From a virus, in the IMG/VR virus record IMGVR_UViG_3300006854_000010, positions 1-51,308 of that record: a stretch of 51,308 nt of DNA. One strand, given 5' to 3'. The position numbers and the translations under genes are program-made. Position 1 is the first letter of the stretch. The number at the start of each line of letters is the position of its first letter. Below, in pieces: positions 47,698 through 51,308 of this stretch. Below the pieces are notes generated by a model. The model saw nothing but the letters and a program-made list of their open reading frames with translations. It was not told where the DNA came from and searched no databases.

Positions 47698-48543
47698 TTA
47701 CAGCGCAAAGCCCGTATCATCGTGTAACAGGCGAATAATTCCGCTGTTCTGCAGCAGTTTCGCGCCACCCATGAGCGACGACAGCGACCATGAGCGCCGT
47801 TGTTCGGCGTTGTAGCCGGCGGTGTGCTCGGTGGACGAGTCGTTGATGCCGTAGCCGATGGCCTTCTGCGAGAAGACCAGGCACGTTGCCGACGAGGTCG
47901 TGATGCCTGGCAGGCCGGTGTGCACGATCCAGCGCGCGCCGTTCCAATCGAACATCTTGGTGAAGCCGTCGTCGGCGATGGTGCCGTCGCTGAAGCGCGA
48001 GATATCCACATAGTCTTTGCTGGACACCTGCTCTTGCTGCACCAGGTAGGCCCAGGCCGCCGGGGTGATCACGCCAGTGATCATGCCGCCGCCAGCATCG
48101 CCGTTCATCAGGTTGACCATCGCCTTGAGGGCATAGTCCACCGTCATCGTACCGGCCGCAGAAGACACCAGCGTACCTGCCACGGCAGCAGTGATGATCT
48201 GCGAATCGATCTTGCGGTTGATCCGGGCGACAACATCCTCCGACATGGCCCGGCGCTGGTCGCCCTGGCATGCTTTGATGTTGAAGTCGTTCTTGGCCAG
48301 GCCCGCGTGCCACTGCTCCATCGTGAGCGTGACTTGCGACTGGTTGGTTTGTTCGTAGACGATGTCGCCAGTGGTGCCGCGGGTGCTGGCATCAGAGGTG
48401 CGGTCGCCGAACAGGTCGAACACGAACTGATAGCCCTTGGCCATCCCCTTCGTGAACACGCGGTCTTTCAGGAAGGACTTGGACCGCATGAAAACCATCG
48501 TGGTTTCCTGCGAGTACAGTACCTCGAATGCATCTACTGCCAT
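47698..48543 (-). CDS. Major capsid protein
   Basis: This encodes 281 residues from ATG at 48543, with GGAG 9 bases upstream; an upstream TTG start is rejected. The N-terminal arm (YSQETTMVFMRSKSFLKDRV) and the spine helix/beta arrangement fit a capsid protein of podovirus type. The gene follows scaffold and portal, the normal order. HK97 fold is presumed from family. Confidence 0.8.
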   Translation of the reverse strand: MAVDAFEVLYSQETTMVFMRSKSFLKDRVFTKGMAKGYQFVFDLFGDRTSDASTRGTTGDIVYEQTNQSQVTLTMEQWHAGLAKNDFNIKACQGDQRRAMSEDVVARINRKIDSQIITAAVAGTLVSSAAGTMTVDYALKAMVNLMNGDAGGGMITGVITPAAWAYLVQQEQVSSKDYVDISRFSDGTIADDGFTKMFDWNGARWIVHTGLPGITTSSATCLVFSQKAIGYGINDSSTEHTAGYNAEQRRSWSLSSLMGGAKLLQNSGIIRLLHDDTGFAL

Positions 48544-48708
48544 GGTGGCATTCTCCAAAGGTTGAGGTTTTGGCCTCGCTCCGGGGTGTCCACCAGCAGG
48601 GTTGCCAGGGTGCCCTTGTCGGGTCTGGCTAGCCGAGGTTGGGGCCTCGCTACGGCATCAATGTTTCCATTGATTGGCGCAGTCTATCAGAACTGCGCCA
48701 ATGATCAA
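48544..48708 (-). promoter_or_regulatory. Structured leader of the capsid gene
   Basis: On the minus strand the leader holds an 11-bp hairpin ATTGGCGCAGT/ACTGCGCCAAT (48673-48702), then ATCAATG-GAAA-CATTGAT, a 7-bp stem with a GNRA tetraloop (48657-48674), then two copies of an AGCGAGGCC-N2-AACCTC unit about 80 bases apart (near 48634-48652 and 48564-48582). There is no T-run. GATAG-N5-GCCAATCA near the first hairpin also resembles the promoter box, but a good -10 is missing. It likely controls capsid expression or RNA processing. Confidence 0.55.
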
Positions 48709-49671
48709 TTACTTGCCAGCTTGGCGCGCCTTCGCTACCGCAAGCTGCTGGTAACGCTCTTGCGCCTTGGTGTCCTTGTAATACCCGTTCGGGTCGTCGA
48801 GCATGCGCTTCTCGATTGCCGCCATCTCTGCCGTGAGCGATGCGCCGCCGTCTGTGCCATATGTCAGGGTCTGCCCGACATAGCCAGTTTCGCGCGCATG
48901 TTGGGCCAGCCACCGCACGATTGGCGCCTTGGCCAGTAGTTTGATGCCGTCAGCGCCCGCCGCCGACATGAAGGCATTGGCCACGTCATCGCCGGCCGCC
49001 GCGAGCATAGCCTTGATGCCGCCCACGTTACCCTCGAAGTCCCGCGGTCCCCACTCTTCGGTGAGTTCGATCTTGGCCGCCCTGGCGGTTTCTTGGTTGG
49101 CTGTCACGATGGCGGCAACCTCTTCTTCGCGCATCGCCATGTACGACTTGACCGCGGCATTGACCAGCGCGGGAGGGGCATGCTCCTTGTGCATCGACTG
49201 CAGGAAGCCGGCAACAAGGTTGCGGTCCTCTTCACCCATCACGACGCCATCGCCGAGGTCGAGCTTGTAGTCCTCAGGCTTCTGCGGGATGCCATTCTCG
49301 TCGCGCCACTCCTTCACCTGGGCCTCGGTGGCATCCTTCGCCAGCGGCGTCTTTAGCGATCCGCTGCTAATCTTGACGTTGGCCGCGCGCAGAGCCTTGA
49401 TGACCTCCTTGGGGCTGTTGTACCGAGCCGCCAGCTTGGTCATTGCCTCGTATTCTTTGCGGGCCTCGTCGGCCGCATCGGCAGGCAGCTCGCCGAGCAC
49501 TTCCAGGCGCCAATCCTTCGGCTCAGGTGGAGGCACTGGCGCGGCCGGGGCTGGGGCCGGGCTTGGTGCCGGGCCAGGAGCTGGCGCAGGGGCAGGGGTT
49601 GGGGCAGGGGCTGGGGCTGGGCTGGGCGCGGCCGGCGCGGGGGTCATGTCGACGACGGTTTCTTCAGGCAT
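48709..49671 (-). CDS. Scaffolding protein
   Basis: This encodes 320 residues. An acidic short start and a Pro/Ala-rich linker (about 9-52) are followed by a helical domain and a basic C-terminus (DTKAQERYQQLAVAKARQAG), typical of podovirus scaffolds that direct capsid assembly and exit. It lies between portal and capsid genes. The linker length may vary between relatives. Confidence 0.8.
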   Translation of the reverse strand: MPEETVVDMTPAPAAPSPAPAPAPTPAPAPAPGPAPSPAPAPAAPVPPPEPKDWRLEVLGELPADAADEARKEYEAMTKLAARYNSPKEVIKALRAANVKISSGSLKTPLAKDATEAQVKEWRDENGIPQKPEDYKLDLGDGVVMGEEDRNLVAGFLQSMHKEHAPPALVNAAVKSYMAMREEEVAAIVTANQETARAAKIELTEEWGPRDFEGNVGGIKAMLAAAGDDVANAFMSAAGADGIKLLAKAPIVRWLAQHARETGYVGQTLTYGTDGGASLTAEMAAIEKRMLDDPNGYYKDTKAQERYQQLAVAKARQAGK

Positions 49672-49674
49672 GTG

Positions 49675-49959
49675 TTACCTCTCTGTGATCGCGGACTGCG
49701 CCGCTGTGAAAAACTGGATCCCGATCCAGCGCTTGCCGCCGGCAAAGGCGTGCAGTTGCGGATCCGTGCGGAACTCAAGCTCCTTGAAGGCGGTAGCCTT
49801 GATGAGCCACTCCACCACTCGGCGCTGATCCTCTGCAGTGGCCTTGCACGCGACCAGGTTGCGCATGGCCTGCAGATCGGCACCATCAACCTCGACGGCC
49901 TCAAGCGGGTCAGTCTGCTTCGCCCGGCCGACGAATGTCGCCCCAAGTGCGCCACTCAT
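49675..49959 (-). CDS. Small protein between portal and scaffold
   Basis: This encodes 94 residues from MSGALGATFVGRAKQTDPLE, with an ATGA overlap to the portal stop; the longer frame is a shadow. It is helical with VACKATAEDQRRVVEWLIKA. Conserved in position in related podoviruses; function is unknown. Confidence 0.7.
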   Translation of the reverse strand: MSGALGATFVGRAKQTDPLEAVEVDGADLQAMRNLVACKATAEDQRRVVEWLIKATAFKELEFRTDPQLHAFAGGKRWIGIQFFTAAQSAITER

Positions 49960-51308
49960 GCTTTGACCAAGTTGGCAACGGTCTGCGATGCCATCTGCGC
50001 ATCCTGCAGCGCCGCTTGTTGCTGCGCCTGGTCGTCCTGTGCCTTCTCGGCGGCCTCGATGGCCTCTGGTTTGCGCAGCCAAGCCATCGGGAAGCGCTTG
50101 CCGATCAGGGCATCGCGGAGCGCCGGCTTGATGTCGATCACCAGCGGGGCATTCGGATCCATCGCGGAGGCGCGCTGCGCCAGCTCGATACCCTGAGCCA
50201 GCATCTCAGACTTGGCGCTATCCTGAGCCTCACGAATCGGGTTGCGGAAGCGGAACTGCACATCGGCGCCCCGGAGCGAGTCCGGCATCTGCTCAGGCGG
50301 GCCAAACGCGCCCTCCTGTAGCAGCACCTCAAAAGTACGCTCTTCCACGCCACCAGAGTATTCATCCTCCACCGGAGAGAATAGGTCGCTCACGTTGCGG
50401 ATGTACTCCTGCACACGTTGGGCGAACTCGTAGGCCGTTGTCTGCGTACCATCTCGCACCGGTAGGCGCAACTTGTCCAGGTAGAACGCCATCCGAATCA
50501 GGTTTTCGCAGTTGGCCTGCATCTGCAAACCTATCGGCAGCCCCGACTTGTCGATCTGGATGGCCTCCAGGGCGCTGTGCTTGCCGTCATATGCCGCCGT
50601 GCGCCATGTCACGCCGCCAGCGTAGAGGTTCAGGTCGCCGCGTACCACGTCTTCAATGGCCAGCGTCGGCGGGTTGGCCGCCTTCTCTGCGGCTGTCAGC
50701 ATGGTCAACACCATGGCCTGCAGCAAGCGCGACTCAGGAAGTGCGCATTCAACCGCGGGACTCAAGGCGTACTGGCATCCCTTCACCCGGCGCCAGCGCG
50801 GCAAAACATATTCCATGGAGCGAGCCCCGACGCACTCCAGCTCGCTGCAGTCGCTCTTTACAACGTGGATCGACACATACTTCGTCCGAAACTTTGTCTC
50901 GGCGTACATGTCGGTTGGCACAACCATGTGAATGCATTCGATGCGCTCCATGCGCCCGCGCTTCTCGCGCCACTTCGATTGCAGGCTGAGGCTCAGTTTC
51001 TCCAGGCCGAACTTCTCAACCAACTGCTGCAAGCGCGGGCTCCAGCGGCGGAACACCATGTTCGGCCGACCGTTGATCCCGTCCGTCCACACCACATCCC
51101 GCATGTGCCAGCCCTGGTACAGCAGCCCCGAGCGGTCCGGCATCGCGTTCACGGAGATGGCAGCGTTGCCGATCAGGCTGATATCGCGGTCCGCCTCTTT
51201 CATCACGGCGCCGAACTGCGCTGGCCGGTGCATCTTGGCGCGGTGCTGCACGCCGCTCGCCCACTGCAGCCAGGCCAGCCCGTCATGGTCCTTGAGACCC
51301 TCGACGTA
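49956..51308 (-). CDS. Portal (head-tail connector), main part
   Basis: This is the remaining 450-codon part of the 534-residue portal; its N-terminus is at 1-332 after circular closure (80 bp are shared). It contains the wing and clip regions (for example FRRWSPRLQQLVEKFGLEKL) and the DGTQTTAYEFAQRVQEYIRN stretch of the stem region found in T7-type connectors. It docks the terminase and the tail adaptor. Confidence 0.85.
   Translation of the reverse strand, partial: YVEGLKDHDGLAWLQWASGVQHRAKMHRPAQFGAVMKEADRDISLIGNAAISVNAMPDRSGLLYQGWHMRDVVWTDGINGRPNMVFRRWSPRLQQLVEKFGLEKLSLSLQSKWREKRGRMERIECIHMVVPTDMYAETKFRTKYVSIHVVKSDCSELECVGARSMEYVLPRWRRVKGCQYALSPAVECALPESRLLQAMVLTMLTAAEKAANPPTLAIEDVVRGDLNLYAGGVTWRTAAYDGKHSALEAIQIDKSGLPIGLQMQANCENLIRMAFYLDKLRLPVRDGTQTTAYEFAQRVQEYIRNVSDLFSPVEDEYSGGVEERTFEVLLQEGAFGPPEQMPDSLRGADVQFRFRNPIREAQDSAKSEMLAQGIELAQRASAMDPNAPLVIDIKPALRDALIGKRFPMAWLRKPEAIEAAEKAQDDQAQQQAALQDAQMASQTVANLVKA
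51229..51308. repeat. Terminal direct repeat (right copy)
   Basis: This copy is identical to bases 1-80. See the left copy for interpretation. Confidence 0.95.

Noticed and set aside
1-51308. CRISPR array
   Set aside because: No spaced direct repeats were seen; the only tandem repeat is the contiguous 15-bp coding repeat.

Overview
This window is an almost certainly complete genome of a short-tailed (podovirus-like) double-stranded DNA phage, opened at an arbitrary point. Its last 80 bases (51229-51308) repeat its first 80 exactly, so the molecule closes into a circle of about 51.2 kb, and the portal gene runs across the join. The genes are GC-rich, very tightly packed and mostly linked by ATGA, GTGA or TGATG stop/start overlaps. 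Virion proteins resemble those of T7-like podoviruses (head-tail connector, tail tubular proteins A and B, internal core proteins), but no phage RNA polymerase or DNA polymerase was found. A phage-borne H-NS-family protein of the betaproteobacterial type and the base composition suggest a betaproteobacterial host; that is inference.

Layout, as four transcription blocks. (1) Leftward block 9868 -> 1 / 51308 -> 29371, about 31.7 kb through the join: small accessory genes (9868-4941, including an H-NS homologue and an exported probable outer-membrane protein), small terminase, five small virion-like proteins, large terminase, portal, scaffold, major capsid, an HNH endonuclease, tail tubular proteins, internal virion proteins including a 2,236-residue giant, a beta-helix tailspike, membrane (holin-like) proteins and overlapping Rz/Rz1 spanins. 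(2) Rightward 10065-11876: five small genes including a pentapeptide-repeat protein with 16 tandem 15-bp units. (3) Leftward 19882-11877: early/replication block with an MT-A70 methyltransferase, PAPS-reductase-like protein, HAD phosphatase, possible helicase loader and RusA-like resolvase, interrupted by a 659-bp gene-free region rich in inverted repeats. (4) Rightward 20039-29053: Erf annealing protein plus YqaJ-type exonuclease, HNH genes (one with an in-frame stop), many tiny proteins, then a tRNA/tRNA-like cluster.

The genome relies on the host for RNA and DNA polymerases. The annealing protein, exonuclease, RusA-like resolvase and loader-like protein would support recombination-linked replication. 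No integrase, classical repressor or recognisable endolysin was seen.

The strongest new signals are: a family of four leftward promoters sharing an upstream box 23-24 nt from the -10 hexamer, with possible rightward relatives; a pseudoknot-like inverted-repeat element at 17860-17994; tRNA-like genes with abnormal anticodon arms; and an HNH/AP2 gene split by a single TGA codon.
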